DNA of 64,000 bases from Megaleporinus macrocephalus (taxonomy: Eukaryota; Chordata; Actinopteri; Characiformes; Anostomidae). Of this stretch, positions 1 through 11,853 are shown one piece after another. A program made the position numbers and the translations under genes. The first letter of the stretch is position 1, and the number at the start of each line of letters is the position of its first letter. The stretch covers positions 9,013,095 through 9,077,094 of the forward strand of contig CM038705.1 in NCBI GenBank assembly GCA_021613375.1. Direction: 5' to 3'. The notes beneath the pieces were generated by a model that did not search any database, was not told the origin of the DNA, and saw only the letters and a list, made by a program, of their open reading frames with translations.

Positions 1-505
1 ATTCTAACAACAAAGCTGGGTAAGTAGCCTGTGGTGCCTGAATGGAACTGCTGTCTCATTTAAGGTGGAACTGGGAAATTATAACAATAAGCTGGACAGG
101 TAGATGAGACGCCAGCCTGCAACTGTTGCACAGTTTTAATGTGGAACACAGAAATTCTAACAACAAAGCTGGGTAAGTAGCCTGAGGTGCCTGAATGGAA
201 CTGCTGTCTCATTTAAGGTGGAACTGGGAAATTAGAACATGAAGCAAGACAGGTAATCAAAGGCACCAGCATGCAACAGATGCACCGTTTAAGGTGGAGC
301 AGGGGATTCTGAAAACAAAGTTGGGTGTTTAAGGTGGACCTGGATAATTAGAAGACGAAGCAAGACAGGTAGACAAAGGCACCAGCATGCAACAGATGAC
401 GCATTTAAGGTGGAGCAGGGAAATCTGAAAACAAAGTAGGGCAAGTAGTCTGAGGGGCAAGAATGGAACTAATGCACCATTTAAGGTAGAACGGGGGCAT
501 TAAAA
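1..505. repeat. Degenerate ~77-bp tandem repeat, about six copies
   Basis: Blocks beginning near 1, 79, 154, 231, 327 and 400 repeat the same order of phrases: a start like ATTCTAACAACAAAGCTGGG, a stretch ending TGCAACAGATGCACC or GAATGGAACTGCTG, then TTTAAGGTGGAACTGGGAAA. Positions 1-153 and 154-305 match best, so a two-unit period of about 153 bp is also visible. The array may continue upstream of the window. There is no coding potential. Unit boundaries are approximate. Confidence 0.8.
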
Positions 506-744
506 AAAAAGTTGTCACAAAAATTTGTATGTACACAAGAACTAAAACAGTTGTTTATAATATAAAGTAAGCATATATGTTCAGGTATGTATGTTCTATA
601 TGGTTTGGAGGAGTTCTTATGTTAGTGGTGCAACAGTCTAACAGTGTGACTTGGCTTGCCTTAGCTAAGCTGGGGGGGGTTGTGGGGGGTCACCTTTTGT
701 GCAAATATATCAACCAAAGCCACTGCCGCCCTCATCGGATTTCT
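506..744. other. AT-rich then G-rich spacer with no recognised gene
   Basis: This stretch separates the repeat at the window start from the GA-rich promoter-proximal region. It holds a run of G (around 671-690) and no motif I can defend. The open frame that starts here and runs to 864 is translated mostly from GA and GT repeats and is not treated as a gene. Confidence 0.5.
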
Positions 745-961
745 GAGAGAGAGAGAGAGAGAGAGAGAGAGACGGGAGGGGGAGTCAAAACGGCACTGCT
801 GTGTGTGTGTGTTCAGAGTGAGAGAGAGAGAGTGAGTGTGTGTGTGTTCAGAGTGAGAGCCTGAAAGGAGTCTTCACCGACCCGAGACGGACTGAGGAGC
901 CGCTGCACTGGCCAAGAAAGTCGAAGCCACAAGAACCCGGACAAGTTTGAGAGGAGCAGCT
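745..961 (+). promoter_or_regulatory. Probable 5' UTR / promoter-proximal region with GA and GT microsatellites
   Basis: GA runs (747-771, 821-832) and GT runs (800-810, 837-848) lead into a CpG-containing purine-rich segment (880-961) directly upstream of the ATG at 962. This is the usual texture of a fish 5' UTR, but no TATA box or start site can be fixed from sequence alone. The transcript start probably lies between about 740 and 900; that is inference from composition and from the position of the CpG island. Confidence 0.45.
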
Positions 962-1480
962 ATGGCGGGAAGCACGCTGAGGAGTTTGTGTTTGCTGTTT
1001 CTGTCACTGGGAGGTAAGAAAAGCAGTTTTTTTTTAAACTGAGAATGAAACGCGACTCTTTGGCTCCGCTGTGCGCTGTTTCGAGCGACTGTTCACACTT
1101 CACTCCTTTTTTTAGCTTTATCCTTTCACTCCTGCCGGGGTTTACACTTTAAAGCAGCCGCTGTTCGCCTCGCGTCTGCGTTTCAGCGCGCGTGCTGTTG
1201 TTGTTGACGGCTGTTTTGGCGCCGCTACCTGTTCCACACTGAAGATGAGGCGCGCTTTTAAATAACTCGAAGCGACTTTACGCCTCAAATAAACCCGAAA
1301 CCGAGGAGATACCGGCGGGTTTTACCTCAGAATTTACCGGACAGTCCGTGGTGTCAGGGCTGGACGGCGTTTCCGAGCAGCGCGCGTGTGTGTGTATGTA
1401 TATATGTATGTGTGCGCGAGCGCTGCGAGAAGCGGTCCGGCACTTTGAGGTGCAGGGAAGCTCGCGACGCAGCTGAGAGA
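880..1480. promoter_or_regulatory. CpG island around exon 1
   Basis: CpG dinucleotides are dense from about 880 to 1480 (GCGCGCG-type stretches at 1185-1240, 1250-1320, 1370-1430 and 1460-1495), in contrast to the CpG-poor surroundings. The island covers the presumed 5' UTR, the signal-peptide exon and the start of intron 1, as expected for a vertebrate promoter that stays unmethylated in the germ line. The GC-rich part fades into a polypurine tract at 1490. Confidence 0.65.
962..1013 (+). CDS. First coding exon of an unidentified secreted or membrane protein (signal peptide), 5' part only
   Basis: The ATG at 962 has G at -3 and G at +4, a good start context. The 17 complete codons read MAGSTLRSLCLLFLSLG: a short polar start with one Arg, then a run of Leu/Cys/Phe, which is a standard eukaryotic signal peptide. 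The reading stops at a consensus splice donor (GAG followed by GTAAGAA at 1014-1020), leaving one base of the next codon, so the intron is phase 1. A phase-1 intron right after the signal peptide is common in genes for immunoglobulin-type receptors, other cell-surface receptors and secreted proteins; that is family knowledge, not identification. No second exon was recognised to 64000, so intron 1 would exceed 62 kb. The CpG island around it supports a real promoter. The gene cannot be named from 17 residues. Confidence 0.6.
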
Positions 1481-1489
1481 CTAGAGCGC

Positions 1490-2215
1490 GCGTGAAGAGA
1501 AGAACAGAGATGAAGAGTGAGGCGGAAAAAGATAAAGAGAGGTGTAGAGAAAGACGGAGAGAGAAAGGAAAGAAAAGGGGAGAGTCAGATCCACGGAGAC
1601 GTGTGAAGAGAGAGAGAGAGAGAGAGAGAAGAAAGAAAGGAAGAGGAGTATAAAGAGAGAAGAGAGGCATAAAGAAAAAAGAGAGGTGTGGAGGAAGAGA
1701 AGGAGCTATTGAAATAAGGCTAGTAGAGAGAGAGAGAGAGAGAGGAAGAAAGGGAAAGGTGAGGGCCGAGAGAAAAAAAGGAAGAGAAAAGTGAAGAAAG
1801 ACAAAGAGGGGGAAGGAAGAAGAGAGGTGAAGACAAAAAAGAGATAGATAGAGGAAAGAGAGCAAAAGGTGTGAAGAGAGGCGTAGAAAGAGAGAAGTGA
1901 GGAAGAACAAAGGGGTACAGAGGAAGAAAGAAGAGAGTGAGGTGTGAAGAAACAAGTGAGGAAAGAGAAAGGTGCAGAGTGAGAGCGAAGAAAGAATAGA
2001 GAGAAAGGGGGAGAGAGAAAGATTTAGAAAACGAGGGCAGTCAGAAGAGAAAGAAGAAAAAGGAAGAGATGTGAAGATAGAGAGAGGTATGTAGATAGAG
2101 AGATGAAAAAGATGCAAAGAAAGAGAGGTGAGATGAAAGAGGGATGGAAACGAAAGAGACAAAGAAGTAGAGAAAGAGAGAGAAAGAAAAGAGAGGTGTA
2201 TGGAATAATGCCAAT
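1490..2215. repeat. Polypurine (GA-rich) tract, about 0.7 kb
   Basis: The plus strand is almost entirely A and G for about 725 bp (AGAGAGA, GAAGAAAG, GGAAAGG phrases with occasional GTGT or GCGT breaks). Long minus-strand reading frames across it (Ser/Leu/Phe-rich) are the translation of this bias. The tract starts about 0.5 kb inside intron 1 and is able in principle to form triplex (H-DNA) or R-loop structures. Confidence 0.85.
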
Positions 2216-2338
<123 letters not shown>

Positions 2339-2339
2339 C

Positions 2340-2895
2340 AGTGAGCGTGTATAAAAGAGAAAGAGAGAGGGAGTAAAAGGTGTACCTTCACACTCGTCCT
2401 GTGGTCTGTACTAGTTAAGTGGTGAATGACCACTAAGATTCAATTAGACTGTTCAGTCTGGACGCTGACCGAACAGCTGGATGTGCTGCAGCAGGTGCAT
2501 TAGATGTGGGTTTAATGGTCGTACTGATGGGCTTCATCCTTAATTATTGAATATGGGAGTTTGTTGGATATGGATTAAGTCTAGATTTAGTCTGAACTGC
2601 GCTGCCAGTCCTGCACCATTGGGAGCTCTTTTGTTTATGTAAACTCGGCCTTCTACATTAGTGATGTACAGTAAATCAGATTTCAGCTTTGGTTTATTAA
2701 ACCCAGGTCTCTCTCACTCTGGCTCTGCTGTCTTTGTCTTTCTCTCTTTGGAGCCAGATAGAGAGAGAGTGAATCTCTGTAATCATCAAAAATGGGATTG
2801 GATAAGTCCTGTCCTTGGCTGAGCCAGTCCTTGCTGCCGGGAGAGTACCTGCCACCACTAGACAGCAAGACTGCAAGATATATTATTTGTTAGAT
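2340..2895. other. Intronic sequence with no recognised element
   Basis: Mixed-composition sequence between the CT microsatellite and the tandem duplication. I see no splice-flanked open frame, RNA gene or transposon end in it. Confidence 0.5.
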
Positions 2896-3414
2896 TTGTT
2901 ATGTTTTGTCTTGTCTGGGTTTATGAGCCTGTGCCTTTAAGAGAGATAGTTGCGTTCTGTTTGACTGCCCGGTGTCGTGTCCTGTACAGTATGCAGTCAG
3001 GGCTGAAACACTCCTTGTAACTTCAGTGTGAATGGGCGGTGCATATATATATATATATGCAATCTTTCAGGATTTCAGGAGACCAAAAACATACTTTAAT
3101 TTCAATGTAAGTCAATGGAACCAGAATTTTTTCTAAGCTGTTTTGAAACATTTCTATTGGTTCATGCATAATGAAATTTTCACACAATGTAAATGACCAT
3201 TGGCGTGTTTTAATGATGTCGAAATCTCAAGATTGACAAAAATTGAGATATTTTTCATTGGACACCGGCAATTTGTATATGTATGTATGGCAACTTGTTA
3301 TGTTTTGTCTTGTCTGGGTTTATGAGCCTGTGCCTTTAAGAGTGATAGTTGCGTTCTGATTGGCTGCCCTGTGTGTATGCAGTCAGGGCTGAAACACTCC
3401 TTGTAACTTCAGTG

Positions 3415-3504
<90 letters not shown>

Positions 3505-3725
3505 ATCTTTCAGGATTTCAGGAGAGACCAAAAACATACTTTACTTTCAATGTAAGTCAATGGAACCAGAATTTTTTCAAGCTGTTTTGAAACATTTCTA
3601 TTGGTTCATGCATAATGAAATTTTCAAACAATGTAAATGACCATTGGCGTGTTTTAATGATGTAGAAATCTCAAAATTGACAAAAATGGAGATTTTTTAT
3701 TGGACACCGGCGATTTGTATAAGTA
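2896..3725. repeat. Tandem duplication of a ~400-bp block (2896-3294 and 3295-3725)
   Basis: The phrase TTGTTATGTTTTGTCTTGTC begins at 2896 and again at 3295, and the two copies stay nearly identical through GGACACCGGC. Copy 1 has a short TA run (about 3042-3059); copy 2 has a TA run of about 86 bp at the same place. The 3' half of each copy contains the interspersed family marked by TCAATGGAACCAGAATTTTT. A third partial copy of that half follows at 3739-3870. Confidence 0.9.
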
Positions 3726-3901
3726 TATGTATGTATGTCAACTTCATAGGAGAGGCCACTTCACTTTTAATGTAAGTCAATGGAACCAGAATTATTTTGG
3801 AGCATTTCTATTGGTCCATTCATCATAAAATTTTCCCACAATGTGGTGTTGTTCAAATGAGGCAGAAAACCAAATATCAACAAAAAATGTGTGTGTATAT
3901 G

Positions 3902-5150
<1,249 letters not shown>

Positions 5151-5161
5151 TACAGCGTGCA

Positions 5162-6265
5162 CCTTGGCTCAGTTTAGTGCGGGGGTGTCTAGCTCTGCCT
5201 CAGTTAAGTGCAGGGGTGTCCATAACTGGTTTAGTTTAGTGTGGGGGGTGTCTAGCTCTGCCTCAGTTTAGTGCAGGGGTGTCCATCCCTGGCTCAGTTT
5301 AGAGCGAGGGTGTTCATCCCTGGTTCAGTTTAGTGCAGGGGTGTCCAACTCTGCCTCAGCTAAGTGCAGGGGTGTCCATCCTTGGCTCAGTTTAGTGCAG
5401 GGGTGTTCATCCCTGGCTCAGTTTAGTGCAGGGGTGTCCAACTCTGCCTCAGCTAAGTGCAGGGGTGTCCATCCCTGGCTCAGTTTAGTGCAGGGGTGTT
5501 CATCCCTGGCTCAGTTTAGTGCAGGGGTGTTCATCCCTGGCTCAGTTTAGTGCAGGGGTGTCCAACTCTGCCTCAGCTAAGTGCAGGGGTGTCCATCACT
5601 GGCTCAGTTTAGTGCAGGGGTGTTCATCCCTGGCTCAGTTTAGTGCAGGGGTGTCCAACTCTGCCTCAGCTAAGTGCAGGGGTGTCCAATTCTGCCTCAG
5701 TTTAGTGCAGGGGTGTCCATCCCTGGCTCAGTTTAGTGCAGGGGTGTCCATCCCTGGCTCAGTTTAGTGCAGGGGTGTCCATCCCTGGCTCAGTTTAGTG
5801 CAGGGGTGTCCATCTATGGCTTAGTTTAGTGCCGGGGTGTCCAACTCTGCCTCAGTTTAGTGCAGGAGTGTCCATCCCTGGCTCAGTTTAGTACAGGGGT
5901 GTCCATCCCTGGCTCAGTTTAGTGCAGGGGTGTCCATCCCTGGCTCAGTTTAGTGCAGGGGTGTCCATCCCTGGCTCAGTTTAGTGCAGGGGTGTCCATC
6001 ACTGGCTCAGTTTAGTGCAGGAGTGTCCATCCCTGGCTCAGTTTAGTACAGGGGTGTCCATCCCTGGCTCAGTTTAGTACAGGGGTGTCCATCCCTGGCT
6101 CAGTTTAGTACAGGGGTGTCCATCCCTGGCTCAATTTAGTGCAGGAGTGTCCATCTCTGCCTCAGTTTAATGCAGGGGTGTCCATCCCTTGCTCAGTTTA
6201 GTGCAGGGGTGTCCAGCTCTGCTTCAATTTGGTACAGGGGTGTCCAGCTCTGCCTCAGTTTAGTA
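5162..6265. repeat. 31-bp minisatellite, about 36 copies
   Basis: Unit: CAGTTTAGTGCAGGGGTGTC followed by CATCCCTGGCT. Variants differ in TCCATCCCTGG versus CCAACTCTGCC and in GTTTAGTG versus GCTAAGTG. From about 5340 to 5680 three-unit blocks (93 bp) alternate in a fixed order, a small higher-order repeat. Because 93 is divisible by 3, the block stays open in frame, which explains two apparent open frames (5341-5550 and 5519-5767); these are not genes. The unit contains GTTTAGTG plus CAGGGGTGTCCA, which are the target-site and end of the hAT-like element at 6266. Confidence 0.95.
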
Positions 6266-6343
6266 CAGGGGTGTCCAGTCATAGCGTGCCAGTGTTTAAG
6301 AAGTCTTGCAGCCACACTGACCTTTGGCAGATGGACACCCCTG
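6266..6343. mobile_element. 78-bp hAT-like mini-element with perfect 12-bp inverted ends
   Basis: Left end CAGGGGTGTCCA (6266-6277) and right end TGGACACCCCTG (6332-6343) are perfect inverted repeats. They are flanked by GTTTAGTA (6258-6265) and GTTTAGTG (6344-6351), 7 of 8 bases matching, an 8-bp target-site duplication as hAT elements make. The interior is non-coding. It sits exactly at the 3' edge of the 31-bp minisatellite. Confidence 0.75.
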
Positions 6344-6351
6344 GTTTAGTG

Positions 6352-7290
6352 GCTTACCTGCTTAAACACTCCAAAATCAACTCAGCAGTTAATTACAGGC
6401 TCTGTAGGGGTCAGGAGTGACCTCACTCCACACCCAGCACGCTCTCACATATTAGTAGCACATTCATGGACACGGTGTGCAGATTTGTGCAGGACATTTA
6501 TACCTTCAAATAATGTCCAAATATTACTGGTACAGCACCAGTACTGGATAAGACCATTGGTGTCATTCGGACTTGAGCCAGTTACACTTAGACACACGAG
6601 TACAATCATTGCATCACACTAGTTTGTTGATTTGCGCAAGGAAATGACCAAACTGTGCTGGACTGGAATTGGGTGCCCCCCCATACTTCGCTGTAACAGT
6701 CAGGGTGGTAAGTCTAATGCCGTGGCTGCAGGTGGGACCGATGGAGGGGGGTTTACGGTTGTGATTTAGCATGTAGCTTGGGGCCCCCGGCTCTCTTATT
6801 AGCTGTGATTCATGCATGGCGAGCAGAAGGGGGGGGCAGGCTGGAATGAGAGGCATTCAACTGGACAGGCTCTATCTCGCCCCCAGACTCTAAGTCTCTC
6901 TCCCTCTCTCTCTCTATCTATCTATCACCCTCCTGGGTGTACACAGGTTGCCAACGGTGGCTTGCCACAAAACCACAGCACGTTGGTGTTAATCCAAACC
7001 CTCAATATGGCACTTCGGTGTCACTCTGGTTTACACAACTCTCCATTCTTCTTTTGAGACCACCAATTGGTGGATTCCACTGAGAAGCTTTCGGATGTTC
7101 GTTAGAGCGGTATTATCTAAGATTCTTGAGAAGTAGATTTGCTATGTCAGGAGAAATATGGTGTCCTTGTGCAGATACATGTAAAAGCTTTGGCTCGATG
7201 TTTAGATCTCAAATGCAAATTCGGAATTAAGATATGAAGATATGATTGCAGTGGTAGAGTTGTAGTTCACCAGGTTTTGACTAAGTTCTC
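6352..7290. other. Intronic sequence with a short CT/CTAT microsatellite; nothing else recognised
   Basis: Contains CT/CTAT repeats at about 6895-6926 and a perfect 14-bp palindrome CCACCAATTGGTGG at 7060-7073. No gene is supported. Confidence 0.45.
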
Positions 7291-7835
7291 TGTGTCCCAA
7301 TTCAGGGGCTGCATCCTTCAGGGCTGCATTTGAAGGCCTAAAGCATCCCAACCACACGACTAGGCCATCCCATTTTGAAGGCTTCTTCTTTTCAGCCATC
7401 ACATACTTAATAATAATAATGTGTAGTAGGGTTTGTAGGATGCAAGTAATGGTTTGATTGGGTTCAGTTATGTTTCTTTGGGATGGTGATCCTGAAACCA
7501 GTTCCTAAAGGACCCTACGATGGTCCACAGTCCAATCTAGGGGTCTCCGAGGACCGATTCTGAGAGAGTCCTTTCCATGCCAGTGAAGGATCCAGTCGGT
7601 GAATCCTTCTCCAGCCAACATATCCCAATGTTTATTGCGTGCCAGTGAGGACGAAAGAATATGGCGGCATCAGAGTGTCCAGGGTGCTACATGATAGGTG
7701 CGGCACCTCGTGAAGCAGCGCTAGCAGCAGAAACATCCAAATTCAGGTTGGCCTTCAAGGCTTATGCAACATTTCAAAGGATACGCCTTCGTAGACAGCG
7801 TCCCTCAAGGGATGCAGCCCCTCAATTGAGACACA
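7291..7835. mobile_element. Non-autonomous DNA transposon (MITE), ~545 bp
   Basis: The left end reads TGTGTCCCAATTCAGGGGCT and continues GCATCC; the right end reversed reads TGTGTCTCAATTGAGGGGCT and continues GCATCC, 24 of 26 bases identical. Inner subterminal copies of AAGG and TCCTTC motifs follow on both sides. There is no transposase coding. I see no clear target-site duplication, so superfamily is left open (hAT or Harbinger-like). Confidence 0.75.
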
Positions 7836-8834
7836 GCTAATGTTCTTCTTTGTGTCGAGTGCAGTTACACATCTCCACCACAGAGGTCTCCAAATCCCTA
7901 AACTGTACATAGTGTAGCTTTAAAGTTCGCTAAGAATTCCGAAAGACTGTATGTTTCCAATCATTTCAAGCCTGCACTGGATTACGCAATCCTTTTAAAC
8001 TCTACAAAAGTGATAACGCAGTTCATCCTCTATGATGCAATTCATTTATCGTAGCTGGTAGAGTTGGTGGGAAAAGAAAAACAGCCCCCATATCCAGTAG
8101 CTTAAATGATAGTGTGCTTGGACTCTTGGTGGAAGCCTAATTGGGACACCGATGTGGAGAAGCTTGATGTGGCTCGGATCGGAAGGACAGCTCATCCTCA
8201 CCTGTCTGCCTCTTCATCCTCACATATCATCAAAGCTCCGCTGGAGATCAGGAGGATTGACATCACGCAGACAATCACACACGTTAAATATACACTCGTC
8301 TAATGTTCTGGATTAGTTCTGTCTCGCCAATCTCGTCTGTCTCTCCCTACAGCCCGTTCTCTGGTTTTGCCCTAGTGTTGATTTTCATATCTGCAGTGTT
8401 CATATGATATATATTTTTATTATTATAATTTTTTGGGGTTTTCGGGACGTCGTATCTTTCTTATATTCATTCATGCAGATGTTTTTTAGATGAATCAGGA
8501 ATTGGGCACGGGTCCCAGTGCTTTGTTACTTTCACATTTGGCTGATGATATGAGGGTCTGTAAAGAGTCAAACAGTTAAAACAGGCAGATTATGCAAAAA
8601 CATGCTCTGAATATAGATCCACTCATTTGGTGGAGACCATCATGATCTCAATTTAGTTCCAGCAGCGAACTGAACTAGGGATCTGAAGAGGTTCGGTTGT
8701 TTGGTATGCATCTAAATATCAGCGCAGGGTTCACGTTAAAACGGAACGAACTACAACAAAGAGTTAGACTCGTCCGCAATGGCAAGCTTTCACTCTGGAT
8801 GCCAAAAATTACAAGCTACTTTTATTTCTGAACA
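7836..8834. other. Intronic sequence, nothing recognised
   Basis: Single-copy-looking sequence; the open frame 8106-8303 has no recognisable motif and no splice context. Confidence 0.4.
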
Positions 8835-9355
8835 GAGGTGTGTCATATCGTATCGTACACAATAATATTGCCAACATTTTTGAGTATCGTGAACGATATT
8901 ATACCCTGAAATATCGTTCCATATCACCCATCTCTAATTATCACATCAGGGTACTACTTTTTACTGTTTTTAGTAAAAAAATAATTCACACTTTTCTCAT
9001 TTCCCATTATATCTCTACTAGAGACAGAGTTTATCTCTCCAGTATCATTTACTTTACTTCAGTCCTGGATATAGGGAGATATTTATTTAATATTTAGTGT
9101 ATTATTTAGTATCGTGACATTCTGGAGCATTGACTTCTGTTACAATCTGATGAAAATTCTTGTATTTTTTAATATCTCTGTTAGGGGTGTGCCATATCAT
9201 ATCATGTCGTATGCAATAATAACATTTTATTTTCATTTTGTTCTTGAAATAATTTTTCAATTCAATGTTTTCTCCTATCGCCAAGAGTATCGTTATCGCA
9301 AAAATACCATAAAATATCGTGATATTATTGTAGGGCCATATCGCCCACCCCTAGA
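8835..9355. mobile_element. AT-rich MITE-like repeat, copy 1
   Basis: Starts AGAGGTGTGTCATATCGTAT and ends GGCCATATCGCCCACCCCTA, imperfect inverted ends rich in CGATAT. A second copy of the 3' 380 bp lies at 25656-26034. Internal sequence also carries a TTAGGGGTGTGCCATATCAT end at 9180, so the unit may be composite, one element inside another. No transposase is encoded. Confidence 0.65.
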
Positions 9356-9478
9356 AGACGCAGGGGTCCAATTCATAAAGTTGAAATGTGCTTTGGCCAA
9401 GTTTCAACACGGCCGATAGTAGAGCAGTAGGTGTGTCTGGTACTTTCCAATGAGCTACTGTTGTATCACCCTGTCGTA

Positions 9479-9600
9479 TCTCCATTTTTGTTGATTTTTA
9501 CTTTCCTACATTTGAACACGACAGCCGCCTATGCTGTAAAAGGTTCAGGATAAACGGACCAATAGAACGCCCTTCTACATTTTCTGACTTTGAAAATAAA
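9479..9600. repeat. Fragment of an interspersed repeat marked by ACGGACCAATAGAA
   Basis: Carries the order TTTGAACACGACAGC, GGACCAATAGAA shared with blocks at 19735, 24846 and 48268. No coding capacity; family class unknown to me. Confidence 0.55.
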
Positions 9601-10439
9601 GAACATCCACACACGTTAGCCAAATAAACTAAATTAAAAGATGAATTCACATAAACCTAATCTAAACTAGTTCAACTAGTTGGTAACCCTGGTCTTGCAG
9701 TTCCTCCAGTCTACACAAGGGCCAAAGTAAAGGCCAGCAAACCCCAGGACCACCTGCTTCTATGAGTATAGAAATAACCGTTATTCGCCAAATATCATAA
9801 TAAATATAAGCCATGCATGAGCTTCCACCGATACTTGAAATGATTTGCCGCGTTCACCACACGCCTATTGTGCACGGCCCAGCACTGACAACTCAGTCTC
9901 AGGGTTATTGAAGGAAGACCCCGCTGTGCATGTATAGTCTGGAGAGGCAGGAGGGAGAAAACCACTCACAAAGACTGAGGCAGAGCCCTTCTAACGTCCA
10001 GCCTCAGCTGATAATGGTCTCTTCACTTCAAAAAGAAAACAACAAAAAAAAAGCTTGTCTCTCCGTCCATCACTCTTTCCCTCCCCTCTCGGTACACAGC
10101 TTGGTACTCCCTCCTCACGCCCACCATCTCCACCATCATTGTGAAGTCCTGTCTCTGCCCAGTGTTCAAACGGTAGCGTCGCACTACAAAGTGCCGGAGC
10201 TGGGCCCAGGCTGAGACAGAGGAAGCCCAGTATCTCGCTGGCCTTTGATATATCCAAGGCTGCACTTTCAAGGTTGCCCTGTTATTAGTGGCGTACAGGA
10301 AATACAGAGGGGTGGTGGGGTGGGGGGGGTGTCTTGGTACATCACTGTGTGCCTGTGTTTGTGTGTCTCTGTTGGAGGGATGAGTACTTTGAAGAACAGC
10401 CACGAAAGTGGGGTATTGGCGAGGAGAATGAGAGCCTCG
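9601..10439. other. Intronic sequence, nothing recognised
   Basis: No transposon end, repeat array or convincing exon was found. The overlapping open frames around 9930-10500 on both strands show no conserved motif. Confidence 0.4.
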
Positions 10440-10720
10440 AGAGCTCTTTGGGGAGACGAGGTTAAGTGCAGCTGATCCATTTAGCCGTGGAGAGCGGCAC
10501 ATGATGGGCGACCGGACGTCCAGCAGGCGTCTCTCAGCCCGCGTGGACGCATTTGGAGCTCATGGCTTTCCTTTGGGGGGAAATAACGTCCTTTCCTAAG
10601 TAGGCCCGGTCACGATCCGCCATCAGGCGGCCTACATTACACGAAGACGAGCTCTTCCCTTGTTCCATTAGATGCGGATCGATGGGGAACTAAGCACTAG
10701 ATGTGCTCGGATTGATCTGT
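10440..10720. promoter_or_regulatory. CpG-dense single-copy islet in the intron
   Basis: Many CpGs (GACCGGACGTCC, GCCCGCGTGGACGC, CACGATCCGCC) stand out from CpG-depleted intron on both sides and show no repeat structure. Retained CpGs suggest low germ-line methylation, so an enhancer or cryptic promoter is possible; this is inference from composition only. Confidence 0.3.
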
Positions 10721-11472
10721 TTACTCTTTGTTTTCACATCTATTACCAGACAGTTTTAGCGTAGCCCTGCTTCTCTCTCTATATTTAACCAGCCCGTTTC
10801 TCTCTCTCTCTCTCTCTCTCTCTGTTTCACTTCTTCTTCCTGGCAAGCGTTTCAAGCCTGCTCAAATCAAACCGTTCCTTGGGTTTTGTTTGCTTGCGTG
10901 CTCGGAGTCTCCTCTCTTGGGATCCTATTGCACCTGACTCAAGCTGCTGCAACTTTAACACACACAGGTCAAAATGCCACTGTGTGTTGAAACAGGCCTG
11001 GAGTAAAGAATGCTCAAACATTCCCGCTCCCCTCCAGACTGTGGCCATTGTCCTCCTCCTCTCAGCGGGTAAACATTCACTGGAGGACGGTGTGCCGACA
11101 GAGAGGGAAGAAAAGGTTTTATAGCCCCGAGTTGATGGCTGTTTGGTTAGTTCAACCAAGCCCCAGGCCAAAGGATACGCTAACCCCCTCTCTTAGGAGT
11201 GCCGGGTGGGGTGGGGTCTCTCTGGAGATCTTGTAGAGTTCCTTATCAACTTTTTTTTTTTTTGCTCCTGCCCTTTGTTGTTGACAACTCACATTGCTGG
11301 GATTCTTTCCAGGTTGGTAGCGAATGCATACCTTGCTCCAGTAGACAGTGCTGTATAGAAAGGTTGATACGTTCCAGAACTTGTATTTGTATCATATACA
11401 TGCACATCCACTGTTTTATGCATGCATGGAAGTAGGTTCCCCTTCTTGTTATAGGGGTTTTGGACTGGAAGG
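10721..11472. other. Intronic sequence with a short CT microsatellite (10798-10823)
   Basis: Apart from the CT run and a T run near 11252 I see no feature. Open frames here lack family resemblance. Confidence 0.4.
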
Positions 11473-11853
11473 TAGGGCTGGGTGATAAAACGATAACGAT
11501 AATTATCGTGAAATAACGTTTCCTCAATAGTACTATAAGACGTACACAACCACTCAAAAGTTTCATGCAATTTTCATGCAATTCACAAACAATATTGTCC
11601 ATTTCACAATTAATTGAAGTGTATCAGATGACCCAAATGTTGGCCAGGATATATATATATATATATATATATGTATTGTAGGAGTTCGAGTTGTTTCTTC
11701 TAATAGAAACAAATACAACTTAACAATTTTTAATGTCTTGACTTATCACTTGAAGTAAAAAAGCAATAGTGATTTGATTTATATCGTGATATATATCGAT
11801 ATCGACTGTAGGAGGGGTCATGATAAGATTTTTTCCCATATCGCCTAGCCCTA
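11473..11853. mobile_element. hAT-like MITE, 381 bp
   Basis: Left end TAGGGCTGGGTGATAAAACG and reversed right end TAGGGCTAGGCGATATGGGA are inverted repeats. Flanks CTGGAAGG (11465-11472) and CTGTAAGA (11854-11861) match at 6 of 8 positions, an aged 8-bp duplication typical of hAT insertion. Inside, 11540-11630 (CCACTCAAAAGTTTCATGCA onward) is the reverse of part of the Tc1-like MITE at 39641-40115, so this element appears to carry a nested fragment. A TA run sits at about 11650-11672. Confidence 0.75.

Noticed and set aside
577..864. 95-codon frame upstream of exon 1
   Set aside because: Its second half is GA and GT repeats and it overlaps the presumed promoter and 5' UTR.
5341..5767. Repetitive protein-like frames in the 31-bp minisatellite
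   Set aside because: The frame stays open only because three units make 93 bp; the array has a transposon-end origin and no start or splice context.
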